Source of the DNA: Evansella alkalicola | Lineage (GTDB): Bacteria > Bacillota > Bacilli > Bacillales > Salisediminibacteriaceae | Direction: 5' to 3' | DNA length: 64,000 nt | Assembly: GCF_019042735.1 (NCBI RefSeq) | Contig: NZ_JAHQCR010000021.1 | Location: 1 to 64,000 of the forward strand | Shown here: positions 15,402-24,677 of the stretch, one piece after another | How positions within the stretch are numbered: the first letter of the stretch is position 1 | How the letters are laid out: the number at the start of each line of letters is the position of its first letter | Notes under the pieces: generated by a model | What the model saw: the letters and a program-made list of their open reading frames with translations, nothing else | What the model was told of the DNA's origin: nothing | Database searches by the model: none | Made by a program: the position numbers and the translations under genes

Positions 15402-18038
15402 TTAGTAATTTCTTTTTACTAAATCAGGAACTATTTTCAATGCTTCTCCTAGCTGCTCAGGATTTTTTCCGCCGGCCTGTGCCATATCAGGGCGTCCTCC
15501 GCCCCCACCACCACAGCGAGTTGCAACTTCTTTCACTATTTTACCAGCATGATGGCCTGACTTCACTAAATCCTGCGAAACACTCGTCACAATATTTACT
15601 TTATCATTGTTAACCGAAGCAAGAACGAGAATACCTGAATCAAGCTTTTCTTTTAAAGAATCTGCCATTTGACGTAAACGGTTCATATCAGATACATTCA
15701 CTTGTTTCACAAGTAGTTTTATTCCTTCAACCTCTTCCACTTCATTTAGGATATTTCCTGCTTCTAAATTACTTAATTTAGCTGACAGTGATTCGTTTTC
15801 CCTTTCTGTTTGCTTCAATTGCTTCTGAAGTTGTTCAATACGTAGTGGAACGTCCTTTACTTTAGACTTTAAACGTTCTGCAGCAGTTTTTAGAACATCT
15901 ACTTGGTCGTTCATCAGTTCATACGCCTTTTTGCCTGTAACAGCTTCTATTCGACGAACACCGGCACCTATTCCTCCTTCAGAGGAAATCTTAAATAATC
16001 CTATTTCAGCAGTATTATTAACGTGGCATCCTCCACATAATTCTAAACTATACTCCCCTACTTGAACAACTCGGACTGTCTCTCCGTATTTTTCACCAAA
16101 TAGTGCCATCGCACCCATTTCCTTTGCTTCGTTCAAGCTTTTGTACATCGTGTTTACTAAAATACCATCCCATACTTTTTCATTAACGATTTTCTCAATT
16201 TTTTCAAGTTCTTCTTCCGTAACCTGACCAAAATGAGAAAAGTCAAAGCGGAGTCTCTCCTCTGATACAAGTGATCCAGCTTGGTTTACGTGCTCTCCTA
16301 ATACATCCTTTAATGCCTGATGTAACAAATGAGTAGCCGTATGGTTTTTAATAACCCCTTTTCTATTTTTCGAATCTACTTTGGCCGAAAAAGTCATTTC
16401 CAAATCTAGTGATCCTTTTACCACTTCAACCGTATGAAGGTTTTGGCCATTTGGAGCCTTTTGAACATCTAGGACTTGCAGTTCAGTATCTTCGTTTCTA
16501 AAGGTACCTTTATCTGCAATTTGCCCACCACTTTCAGCGTAGAAAGGTGTTCGGTCAACAATGACTTGTACCGTATCGCCAACAGACGCTGTTCTTACAA
16601 GTTCCTTATCTTTCACAATAGCTTTGATAACAGACGGAATTTCAAGTACATCGTAGCCAAGAAATTCACTTTTTTCTGTAATTTTACCTAAAGTCTCATC
16701 TTGTGATTGCATGGATCCCGAATCTTGCCTAGCAGCACGTGCCCGTTCTCTTTGCTTTTTCATTTCCTCTTCAAAACCAGCTCTATCAATATTTAATCCA
16801 GCTTCGTGAACATATTCCTCTGTTAAGTCAACTGGGAAACCATACGTATCATAAAGTTTAAAAACATCTTCACCACTGATTAATTGAATGTTATTTTTCT
16901 TAGCTTGATCTATTACACCTTGCAAGATGTTTAAGCCTTCGTTTAATGTTTCATGAAATCTTTCTTCTTCATTTTTTACTACCTTTTGAATGAACTCTTC
17001 TTTCTCCTGTACTTCAGGATAGAACTCCTTCATAATCCCCCCAACTACTGGGACTAAATTATACATGAAGGGTCGATCTATTCCAATTTGTTTTGCATAA
17101 CGAACGGCACGGCGTAAGAGCCTTCTTAATACATAACCTCGTCCTTCATTAGAAGGTAGGGCTCCATCTGATACTGCAAAAGTAACTGTTCTAATGTGGT
17201 CAGCAATAACTTTAAATGCCGTATCTGTATCTTCTGTTTTACCATAACGTTCATTTGCAAATTGTTCTGTTGCCTCGATAATTGGAACGAATAAATCTGT
17301 ATCAAAATTAGTTTGTGCATCCTGAATGACAGAAACCATTCGCTCTAGTCCCATTCCCGTATCAATATTTTTCTTCGGAAGTGGTGTATAACTACCATCG
17401 GAATTATGATTGTATTGAGAAAAAACAAGATTCCAAATTTCTAAATAACGCTCATTCTCTCCACCAGGGTACATTTCTGGGTCATTTGGATCATTACCGA
17501 AAGCTTCCCCCCGGTCATAGAAGATTTCAGTGTTGGGACCACAAGGGCCTTCTCCTATATCCCAAAAGTTCTCTTTCAAACGAATAATTCTTTCTTCAGG
17601 TAACCCAATTTCCTTATGCCAAATTTCAAAGGCTTCATCATCATCTGGGTAAATGGTTACTGATAGCTTCTCAGGCTCAAACGCGACCCATTTGTCACTG
17701 GTTAAGAATTCCCATGCCCAATGAATGGCTTCCTTTTTGAAATAATCACCTATGGAAAAGTTCCCTAGCATTTCAAAAAAAGTATGGTGTCTCGCAGTCT
17801 TACCAACATTCTCAATATCATTTGTACGAATAGATTTTTGAGCATTTGTGATTCTAGGATTTTCTGGGATAACACGGCCGTCAAAATATTTCTTTAACGT
17901 TGCTACTCCACTATTAATCCATAATAATGATGCATCATCATGTGGAACCAGTGAAGCACTAGGTTCCACGTCATGCCCCTTCTCTTTAAAAAAATCTAAA
18001 TACATTTGTCTAACTTCAGCAGACGATAGTTTTTTCAT
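15402..18038 (-). CDS. alaS: alanyl-tRNA synthetase
   Basis: 878 residues, full length. It charges tRNA-Ala. The class II catalytic domain occupies the first ~440 residues (FFKEKGHDVEPSASLVPHDDASLLWINSGV; DIGEGPCGPNTEIFYDRG). The editing domain has HTATHLLHQAL (about 566-576) and the zinc-type CGGCHVNNTAEIG (about 669-681). The C-terminal DHH-associated region has the glycine-rich RCGGGGGGRPDMAQAGG at the end. Expression is controlled by a T-box leader with an alanine specifier codon. Confidence 0.98.
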   Translation of the reverse strand: MKKLSSAEVRQMYLDFFKEKGHDVEPSASLVPHDDASLLWINSGVATLKKYFDGRVIPENPRITNAQKSIRTNDIENVGKTARHHTFFEMLGNFSIGDYFKKEAIHWAWEFLTSDKWVAFEPEKLSVTIYPDDDEAFEIWHKEIGLPEERIIRLKENFWDIGEGPCGPNTEIFYDRGEAFGNDPNDPEMYPGGENERYLEIWNLVFSQYNHNSDGSYTPLPKKNIDTGMGLERMVSVIQDAQTNFDTDLFVPIIEATEQFANERYGKTEDTDTAFKVIADHIRTVTFAVSDGALPSNEGRGYVLRRLLRRAVRYAKQIGIDRPFMYNLVPVVGGIMKEFYPEVQEKEEFIQKVVKNEEERFHETLNEGLNILQGVIDQAKKNNIQLISGEDVFKLYDTYGFPVDLTEEYVHEAGLNIDRAGFEEEMKKQRERARAARQDSGSMQSQDETLGKITEKSEFLGYDVLEIPSVIKAIVKDKELVRTASVGDTVQVIVDRTPFYAESGGQIADKGTFRNEDTELQVLDVQKAPNGQNLHTVEVVKGSLDLEMTFSAKVDSKNRKGVIKNHTATHLLHQALKDVLGEHVNQAGSLVSEERLRFDFSHFGQVTEEELEKIEKIVNEKVWDGILVNTMYKSLNEAKEMGAMALFGEKYGETVRVVQVGEYSLELCGGCHVNNTAEIGLFKISSEGGIGAGVRRIEAVTGKKAYELMNDQVDVLKTAAERLKSKVKDVPLRIEQLQKQLKQTERENESLSAKLSNLEAGNILNEVEEVEGIKLLVKQVNVSDMNRLRQMADSLKEKLDSGILVLASVNNDKVNIVTSVSQDLVKSGHHAGKIVKEVATRCGGGGGGRPDMAQAGGKNPEQLGEALKIVPDLVKRNY

Positions 18039-18129
18039 CTTGTATCCTCCCTAATCTCATTTTCAATATAACAGAATCTTTCCCATAGATAACTTTGTGC
18101 CCAGTAGTAGCTGTAGTATTTGATGAAAT

Positions 18130-18400
18130 ACAAAAAACTCCCATCCCTAATACAGGGACGAGAGTAAACTCACGCGGTACCACCCTGGTTACAACAGTAA
18201 AATACACAACATACTGTTGCCACCTTCAGCACGAATAACGGTCGTGTACCGGCAGGTTTTTGCCTGCTCTCAGGAGTAGCTAATCCTTAACCTTCATCTA
18301 GAATTTCTCTCAGCCATGGAAATTCCTCTCTGAATGTTGCAACCACAAACATATTATAGATGGGACTTTAAGGATTCAATTCCGTCATCAAATTAGTTAA
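18130..18400 (-). promoter_or_regulatory. T-box leader of alaS (alanine specifier)
   Basis: On the minus strand the leader shows AGAGAG, a distal stem-I loop, the sequence GGATTAGCTACTCC with specifier codon GCU (Ala, 18280-18278), and the T-box CCAGGGTGGTACCGCGTG (18190-18173). The intrinsic terminator ACTCTCGTCCCT...AGGGATGGGAGTTTTTT is at 18167-18133. Uncharged tRNA-Ala pairing with the bulge would favour the antiterminator and allow alaS transcription. Confidence 0.95.
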
Positions 18401-18447
18401 TTATGAAAATTCTACTGATGTCATTATAGAAATTAGAAATACGTTTG

Positions 18448-19524
18448 TCAATAATAGACGCCCTTTCTTTCCCTAATTATTCTACGTAAATGGATTAAGA
18501 TTACCCTTAGTACTGTTAATATGGGGACAGACAAGATTAAACCAATTACCCCTGCCACCTCTCCCCCCACCACTAAGGCGAAAATGATGAGTACAGGGTG
18601 CATATGTAGGCTTTTACCTACAATAATTGGAGCTAAAATATTTCCTTCAACAATCTGTACGATGAATGTGACTATCACTGCAAATATCACTAGTTGAAAA
18701 GACTCCGTTAAGGCAATAAAAACAACAGGTACCATTCCAATAATAGGACCAAAATAAGGGATAACATTAGTTAGACCAATAAACACAGCTAAAAGCAAAG
18801 CGTAAGGCATGTCAATAATAATAAAGCCGATGTACGCTAATATACCTACTGCTATACAAACAAGTAATTGCCCCCTAATATAAGCACCTAACGATTCATC
18901 TATTTCCTTAACTAGCCTTTCCCCCTCTTCCCTAAAAGCTTTAGGGGTTAGGTACCAACAAACTTTTCTCACAAGCATCATATCTTTTAACAAGTAAAAC
19001 ACCAAAAACGGAATAACTATTAAGATTAACATCCAATCCATTAACTGCCTCAGAAACCCACCAACCTTTGTTAAGGATTCTGCTATATATGCTTCGCCTG
19101 CTTGTAGCCATTGCTCCGCTCGATCTTGAAATGTAGATGGTAGCACTTCCGCTTGTTCATGAATTGTGTTAACAAAACTAGCATAAGTTTCTGCCATCTG
19201 AGGCATGTGTTCAATGAACTCCTGACCTTCTTCCATTATGTATGGCGTTCCTTTAAACAAAATCCATATAAAAAAGACTAAAAACAAAGTGTAAATGATT
19301 AATATCGAGATAGGCCTAGGGATATTTTTTTTTGAAAGCTTTTCTACAATGGGATGTAAAACATATGCGATTAGACCTGCAACAAAGAAAGGGACAATTA
19401 TCCTTAAAACAATTTCAAAAAATGGTCTCATATAGGATAGGATAAGAAAGAACATGTACAACACAAGACCACATAGAAGAATAAGAGATAATCTAATGAT
19501 CCAGGGCGTTAAGCGTTGCTGCAT
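18448..19524 (-). CDS. yrrI: AI-2E family (UPF0118) transporter, YrrI-like
   Basis: 358 residues, ATG start after a TAGGGAGGG site. It has about eight hydrophobic segments in the typical AI-2E exporter pattern: two close helices near the N-terminus, PFFVAGLIAYVLHPIVEKL (about 45-63), a long soluble loop (about 100-155), and the conserved IGLTNVIPYFGPIIGMVPV (about 243-261). Members include the quorum-signal exporter TqsA and Na+/H+ antiporters of alkaliphiles; the substrate here is not known. In B. subtilis yrrI also lies upstream of alaS. Confidence 0.9.
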   Translation of the reverse strand: MQQRLTPWIIRLSLILLCGLVLYMFFLILSYMRPFFEIVLRIIVPFFVAGLIAYVLHPIVEKLSKKNIPRPISILIIYTLFLVFFIWILFKGTPYIMEEGQEFIEHMPQMAETYASFVNTIHEQAEVLPSTFQDRAEQWLQAGEAYIAESLTKVGGFLRQLMDWMLILIVIPFLVFYLLKDMMLVRKVCWYLTPKAFREEGERLVKEIDESLGAYIRGQLLVCIAVGILAYIGFIIIDMPYALLLAVFIGLTNVIPYFGPIIGMVPVVFIALTESFQLVIFAVIVTFIVQIVEGNILAPIIVGKSLHMHPVLIIFALVVGGEVAGVIGLILSVPILTVLRVILIHLRRIIRERKGVYY

Positions 19525-19547
19525 AATAGTCCCTCCCTAATTTAGAT

Positions 19548-19584
19548 TGGAAAAAAAGAGGGCCCTTCCATTTGAAGTCCCTCT
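19548..19584 (-). terminator. rho-independent terminator between the zinc ribbon gene and yrrI
   Basis: On the minus strand AGAGGGACTT, a loop, AAGGGCCCTCT, then TTTTTTTCC. It lies 22 bases past the zinc-ribbon gene. Confidence 0.8.
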
Positions 19585-19606
19585 GGCAATTTGGAATTAG
19601 ATCAAA

Positions 19607-19801
19607 CTACTCTACATTAACTTGTCTTTCATTTTCTTCGAAGAGGTCATCTAGGGAGCTTAAGGAACCGTCCATCTCCACTTGATGTAAACAAAATCGA
19701 CCGTTTACAATTGATAATTCAATAAAGCAATTCCAGCAATAATATTGGTTTGTCCCAATTTTCCCTATATCTTTCCCTTTACAATTTGGACAGCGCATCA
19801 T
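19607..19801 (-). CDS. small zinc-ribbon protein (YrzR-like)
   Basis: 64 residues. The first half is a C4 zinc ribbon: MRCPNCKGKDIGKIG followed by YYCWNCFIEL (CxxC...CxxC). The second half is acidic (SSLDDLFEENERQ). A protein of this size sits next to yrrD in B. subtilis. The role is unknown; RNA or protein binding would be a guess. It lies 21 bases after yrrD. Confidence 0.8.
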   Translation of the reverse strand: MMRCPNCKGKDIGKIGTNQYYCWNCFIELSIVNGRFCLHQVEMDGSLSSLDDLFEENERQVNVE

Positions 19802-19822
19802 TTTAAAATCCTCCAGACTCGT

Positions 19823-20290
19823 TTATTTTACGACGAAGGATTCCTCTGTCTCTATTAATGGTGATTGTGGTTTAAAGACCTTTATACCATGTTTTAAATC
19901 AGAGAATAATCCTTCCGATATTTCATACCCTACAATTTTTCCCGAATCTGGTAGAAAATATACGTCCTCTATGATTCCAATGATAGAGCCGTCCTTTTCT
20001 CTTAACGTCTTACCGAAAGAATGTCCACTTCCATCTACAAACCTTTTATTAAATTTATATACTGTTTTTAAAGTTGTTCCTTCCTTCACATATACACCAT
20101 TTCCATCTTCATCAGCTATCTTATCAAGGGGAAGAAAGTGCTTTTTTGACCACCAACGATGATCATGGACCCAGTAGCCTTGAACTGCCGCTTCCCTTTC
20201 CGTTAAAATTAGATCCGTAATTTTGCCTATATATTTGTTTTTCTTCTCAAAAAAAACAGGCGTTCCCTTAACTTTTTTTAATGACCGCAA
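19823..20290 (-). CDS. yrrD: PRC-barrel domain protein (YrrD)
   Basis: 155 residues, with two PRC-barrel-like halves: KVKGTPVFFEKKNKYIGKITDLIL (about 6-29) and GHSFGKTLREKDGSIIGIIEDVYFLPDSGKIVGYEIS (about 88-124). Such domains occur in RNA processing factors and membrane-associated adaptors; no function is known for YrrD. It follows recD2 by 25 bases and precedes the zinc-ribbon gene, as in B. subtilis. Confidence 0.88.
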   Translation of the reverse strand: MRSLKKVKGTPVFFEKKNKYIGKITDLILTEREAAVQGYWVHDHRWWSKKHFLPLDKIADEDGNGVYVKEGTTLKTVYKFNKRFVDGSGHSFGKTLREKDGSIIGIIEDVYFLPDSGKIVGYEISEGLFSDLKHGIKVFKPQSPLIETEESFVVK

Positions 20291-20315
20291 AAGGAATCAC
20301 TCCTTCATTTGGTCA

Positions 20316-22634
20316 TTAGTCTTGGGAAACACCATCATTTTCATACAAGTATTCTTTTTCCATCATTATATAATCTAATTTTTCTCTAAGTGTCGTATGT
20401 CTCATTAAGTCATTATTATTTGTTACTGCCATTTCAAGAGCTGACCATTCACCACATAGTAGAAGGTATTCCTTTGCCCGAGTAATTCCTGTATATATCA
20501 ATTTTTTTCGTAACATTCTATAATACCCTTTTACTACAGGCATAATTACGATTGGGAATTCACTCCCCTGGGATTTGTGAATAGAACAACAATAAGCATG
20601 GGTAATTTGAGCTAAATCAGGCTTCGTATACGTTACTTCGATACCATCAAAGGAAATCACAATCTTTAGCTCTTTATCTGTATTTTCTTTTGCTAAGAAG
20701 ATAGCTACAATCTCGCCCCTATCTCCATTAAAAACATTTTCCTCAGGATTATTTACTAACTGTAAGACCACATCACCTACACGATAAACAACATTTCCAA
20801 AAGGAACTTCTCGTCGTTGATCTGATGGAGGATTAAATAATTTTTGAAGCATATCATTTAAGTTTTCTACTCCAGCAACCCCTCGATACATAGGAGCTAA
20901 GACTTGTATTTCCTTAGCCGTAAAACCACGCTTCATTGCGCTCTCACAAATCTGCTTTACAGCTTCTGGCACGTCCGTTTGAACACAAGGAAAAAACCGC
21001 AAATCTTTACTCTCTTTATCTATTTTTTCAGGTAGCTCGCCACCTTTAATTTGATGGGAAAATTCAATAATTTTAGAGCCCTCAGACTGTCGGTAAATAT
21101 CAGTCAGCTTAACTGATGGTACTTTGCCTGAAGCTAATAAATCAGCGAGTACTTGACCTGGTCCTACAGATGGTAACTGATCTTCATCTCCCACTAACAC
21201 TACTTGCATCGTATTTGGGATTGATTTGAACAACTGATTAGCTAGCCATGTATCTACCATGGACATTTCATCAAGAATAATTAATTCCCCATCTAGCTGC
21301 TCAGCATGGTAGTCCTCATCCGTTGTATCTTCTGTCCCGTTTAAGCCTAATAATCGATGTATGGTTGACGCAGGAAGACCTGTAGATTCGCTCATTCTTT
21401 TTGCAGCTCTACCTGTAGGAGCAGCCATCAACACAGGAAACTTATCCTTCTTGCTATAATCATCAGGGTTAACTGAGATCCCATTTAGTTCTCCGAAAAC
21501 TTCAATTAAACCTTTAATAACGGTCGTTTTCCCAGTACCTGGTCCACCTGTTAATATCATAATTGGTGACTTAATAGCTTCCTGGATTGCTTCCTGCTGA
21601 GATTTCGCATAACTAATACCTAACTTTTCTTCCACGTTTCCTAGGGCCTTATAAAACTCAGATTCTGGAAAGTGATCAGGTTCTCTTCCATTTTCTATCA
21701 AACGTCTAATATTCGTTGCAATTCCTTGTTCTGCAAAACATAAAGAAGGGAGGTACATTCTATTCTCTTCAATGACTACCTTCTTTTCATCACCTAGGGC
21801 AATCACTTGATCAGCAATGTCCAAGGCAGAGATTTCTTCTCCCCCACCAGCCTCAAGTAGTTCCTTCGCATCGGTCACAATTGTTTCGGTAAAAACAAAA
21901 ACATGTCCTTCATTAAGGGAGTTCTCAGATAATGTATAAATAATCGCAGCTTTTATCCTATCTGGGTGATTTCCAGTTAATCCTTGTTTTCGACCGATCA
22001 TGTCTGCCTTTTGAAAACCAATCCCCACGACATCCTCTGTCATCTGATATGGATTTTCTTCAATCACCCTCAAGGCGTCCATTTTATAGGTCTGAAAAAC
22101 CTTCATGGCCAACTGTAATCCAAATCCATATTCATATAAACGCATTAACACTTGCTCAATGCCTTGGTCATCTAGTAGCTTTTGATATATTTCCTCGGCT
22201 TTACTCTGCTTTATACCTGGAATGGTATCTAGTGCTGACCGATCTTGAATAATCATTGAAATGGCGTCTTTTCCTAACGAATCTACTATTTTCTCAGCCG
22301 TTTTCCTACCAATGCCAGGAAATCGATCACTAGATAAATATAGAATTATCCCCTGCTCTGTTTCAGGTATGACTTTGCGAAACTGCTCTACTTTATACTG
22401 TTTTCCAAATCGAGGGTGCTCAGTAAAATAACCATGAAATAAATAGGTTACATCATATTCAGGTTTCGGAATCATCCCTACAATTGTTGTTTCTTTATCA
22501 TCAATCGGAGTGGAGGATTCTGTTAGCTTAATTTTTGCAACCGTATAAAGAGTATCTTCATTATGAAAAATAAGATGGGCTAATTCACCTTTAATAAAAT
22601 CCTTTTCACTTTCAGGACGTACTCCTTCATCCAT
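20316..22634 (-). CDS. recD2: ATP-dependent DNA helicase RecD2 (YrrC)
   Basis: 772 residues. A 5'-3' superfamily 1B helicase involved in DNA damage tolerance and replication fork progress, not part of a RecBCD complex. The ~330-residue N-terminal region has helix-hairpin-helix motifs (FPGIGRKTAEKIVDSLG; IPGIKQSKAEEIYQ; VGIGFQKADMIG), typical of RecD2. The motor has Walker A LTGGPGTGKTTVIKG (about 356-370), Walker B LIILDEMSMVD, VGDEDQLPSVGPG and the C-terminal HAYCCSIHKSQGSEFP and YTGITRAKEYLLL. Confidence 0.96.
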   Translation of the reverse strand: MDEGVRPESEKDFIKGELAHLIFHNEDTLYTVAKIKLTESSTPIDDKETTIVGMIPKPEYDVTYLFHGYFTEHPRFGKQYKVEQFRKVIPETEQGIILYLSSDRFPGIGRKTAEKIVDSLGKDAISMIIQDRSALDTIPGIKQSKAEEIYQKLLDDQGIEQVLMRLYEYGFGLQLAMKVFQTYKMDALRVIEENPYQMTEDVVGIGFQKADMIGRKQGLTGNHPDRIKAAIIYTLSENSLNEGHVFVFTETIVTDAKELLEAGGGEEISALDIADQVIALGDEKKVVIEENRMYLPSLCFAEQGIATNIRRLIENGREPDHFPESEFYKALGNVEEKLGISYAKSQQEAIQEAIKSPIMILTGGPGTGKTTVIKGLIEVFGELNGISVNPDDYSKKDKFPVLMAAPTGRAAKRMSESTGLPASTIHRLLGLNGTEDTTDEDYHAEQLDGELIILDEMSMVDTWLANQLFKSIPNTMQVVLVGDEDQLPSVGPGQVLADLLASGKVPSVKLTDIYRQSEGSKIIEFSHQIKGGELPEKIDKESKDLRFFPCVQTDVPEAVKQICESAMKRGFTAKEIQVLAPMYRGVAGVENLNDMLQKLFNPPSDQRREVPFGNVVYRVGDVVLQLVNNPEENVFNGDRGEIVAIFLAKENTDKELKIVISFDGIEVTYTKPDLAQITHAYCCSIHKSQGSEFPIVIMPVVKGYYRMLRKKLIYTGITRAKEYLLLCGEWSALEMAVTNNNDLMRHTTLREKLDYIMMEKEYLYENDGVSQD

Positions 22635-22650
22635 GGAACCTCCACTCCAA

Positions 22651-23310
22651 TCACTCTGACAATAACTTTTCTACCTGCTTTTTACCATTAGCACTTAACA
22701 CATGATCAGGTTGAATCTCCAATGCTTTATTGAACATTTCAAGAGATTTTTCAAATTCATTTTGAAACGAGTATGCTACACCTAAGTTAAAGTGACTATC
22801 TGCATGTTCAGGATCCAACTCAATAACTTTGTTAAAAACCTTAACTGCTTCATTCACTTGCTCTAGTTGTGCTAACGTTAAGCCGTATTGGAAATTCGCC
22901 TCTATATCCTCTGGATTTATTTCAACAGCACGCTGCAAACTTGGAAGGGCCCTTGTTAAATCGCCTTGATTGTAAAAGCTCATACCTAACATATAGTAGA
23001 CATCCCCTTCAGTCAGTCCTTTGTTTAGGGCTTCCTGGTAGGAATCAATCGCTTCTAAATACCTCTCTTGGTTAAAAAAAGCATTCCCCTTACCATAATA
23101 AGCAGTTGCTAAACTTTCATCTAGTTCAATAGCTTTGTCATAGAATACAACTGCACGTTCCTCTTCCTTAACAGCAGCTAATAAATTCCCAAAATTCACA
23201 TACGAGATTGCATCTCCTGGATTTTCTTCAATGGCTTCATTTAACAGCTTAGCCGCTTCCTCAACATTTCCCTTTTCCATCTCTAAAACTGCTAATTTAT
23301 TTTTATCCAT
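22651..23310 (-). CDS. yrrB: TPR repeat protein (YrrB)
   Basis: 219 residues made almost entirely of about six tetratricopeptide repeats (for example AISYVNFGNLLAAVKEEERA, ATAYYGKGNAFFNQERYLEA, ADSHFNLGVAYSFQNEFEKS), each about 34 residues. No signal peptide is present, so it should be cytoplasmic. In B. subtilis YrrB has been solved as a TPR scaffold and lies beside trmU and recD2, as here. The partner proteins are unknown. Confidence 0.92.
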   Translation of the reverse strand: MDKNKLAVLEMEKGNVEEAAKLLNEAIEENPGDAISYVNFGNLLAAVKEEERAVVFYDKAIELDESLATAYYGKGNAFFNQERYLEAIDSYQEALNKGLTEGDVYYMLGMSFYNQGDLTRALPSLQRAVEINPEDIEANFQYGLTLAQLEQVNEAVKVFNKVIELDPEHADSHFNLGVAYSFQNEFEKSLEMFNKALEIQPDHVLSANGKKQVEKLLSE

Positions 23311-23384
23311 TCATTTAACGCTCCTTGTAATTCACCTAAGAAGGTTGGATAATAGGTGTTTATCTGAAAGAACAGCGATGCATC

Positions 23385-23525
23385 ACCTTAGCGGAGGAAA
23401 TATACGAAGACTCCTGCGGGATTAAAGGCAGGGATAAGACCCCGCAGATGCAAAGGCATCGAGGAGGCTTATCAGCCGCCCGCGGAAAGCGAAGTATATT
23501 TCCGAAGCGCATTTTATAAGCAATT
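23385..23525. repeat. dispersed imperfect-palindromic repeat, copy A
   Basis: The ends are inverted repeats: GCGGAGGAAATATACGAAG at 23391-23409 and CGAAGTATATTTCCGAAGCGC at 23490-23510. The interior holds CTCCTGCGGG, GACCCCGCAG, GAGGAGGCTTATC and GCCCGCGGAAAGCGAAG. A second copy is at 29.9-30.1 kb. Related elements are frequent between genes of Bacillus species, where their frames are often wrongly annotated as short proteins. It fills the gap between yrrB and mnmA and contains no gene. Confidence 0.85.
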
Positions 23526-23548
23526 GATCTGTACATTCCAGTTAAACA

Positions 23549-24655
23549 CTATTGCCCAAGTTTCTTAAGTGCTTTGTCGATGACACCGCCACCTAAACAC
23601 ACGTCACCATCATAAAATACAACGGATTGACCAGGCGTAATTGCCCTTTCTGGTTCATCGAACGTTACTTGTACAGTGTCATTATCTAATTTCGTCACTG
23701 TAACCCCTTGATCCTTTTGGCGGTATCTAAATTTAGCTGTACAGTGGAAGGAGTCACCTGATCCATGATTACTGATCCAATTCACTTTTTTTGCAATCAA
23801 GCCTTCAGAATATAATGCAGGGTGATGGTAACCTTGGCCAACAATTAAAGCATTATTTTCTAAATCCTTATCTAGTACAAACCATGGCTCTCCAGCTCCA
23901 CCAATTCCTAGGCCTTGACGTTGGCCTAATGTGTAATACATCAGTCCATCATGCTGACCCTTTACTTCACCTTCTAATGTTCTCATTTCCCCTGGTTGAG
24001 CAGGCAAATATTGGCTTAAAAATTCTTTAAAATTCCTTTCACCAATAAAACATATACCTGTGCTATCCTTTTTCGTAGCAGTAGCCAAATCAGCCTCTTT
24101 CGCTATTTCCCTAACTCTTGGCTTTTCTATTTCTCCAATTGGGAATAAAACCCTACTTAATTGTTCTTCGCTCAAGGCGTTTAAGAAGTAAGTTTGATCT
24201 TTATTATCATCTACTCCTCTTAACAGCTGTACGCCACCACTTTCATCACGTTGAATTCTAGCATAATGACCTGTTGCTACATAGTCAGCACCTAATGTCA
24301 TGGCGTGGTCTAAAAAGGCTTTAAACTTAATCTCCTTGTTACACATAACATCTGGGTTTGGTGTCCTACCAGCACGATACTCATCTAGAAAATAAGTGAA
24401 CACTTTGTCCCAATATTCTTTTTCAAAATTAACAGCATAATAAGGGATATCCAGTTGATTACAAACACGGATCACATCATTATAATCTTCCGTTGCTGTG
24501 CATACACCATTTTCATCCGTATCGTCCCAATTCTTCATAAAGATTCCTATTACCTGATAGCCTTGCTCCTTTAATAAATAAGCAGCTACCGATGAATCCA
24601 CCCCACCAGACATTCCAACTACTACACGAGTGTCTTCTCGCTCTTTGGTTGTCAT
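23549..24655 (-). CDS. mnmA: tRNA-specific 2-thiouridylase MnmA (TrmU)
   Basis: 368 residues from ATG 24655; a TTG directly before it is an alternative. It forms 2-thiouridine at tRNA position 34. It has the PP-loop VGMSGGVDSSVAAYLL (about 13-28), the catalytic cysteines in VMCNKEIKFKAF (about 102-113) and STGICFIGERNFKEF (about 198-212), and the C-terminal beta-barrel with PGQSVVFYDGDVCLGGGVI. Only 22 bases separate it from the iscS gene upstream, which should supply its sulfur. Confidence 0.97.
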   Translation of the reverse strand: MTTKEREDTRVVVGMSGGVDSSVAAYLLKEQGYQVIGIFMKNWDDTDENGVCTATEDYNDVIRVCNQLDIPYYAVNFEKEYWDKVFTYFLDEYRAGRTPNPDVMCNKEIKFKAFLDHAMTLGADYVATGHYARIQRDESGGVQLLRGVDDNKDQTYFLNALSEEQLSRVLFPIGEIEKPRVREIAKEADLATATKKDSTGICFIGERNFKEFLSQYLPAQPGEMRTLEGEVKGQHDGLMYYTLGQRQGLGIGGAGEPWFVLDKDLENNALIVGQGYHHPALYSEGLIAKKVNWISNHGSGDSFHCTAKFRYRQKDQGVTVTKLDNDTVQVTFDEPERAITPGQSVVFYDGDVCLGGGVIDKALKKLGQ

Positions 24656-24677
24656 CAAGAGTAATCCCCCCTTTCTT

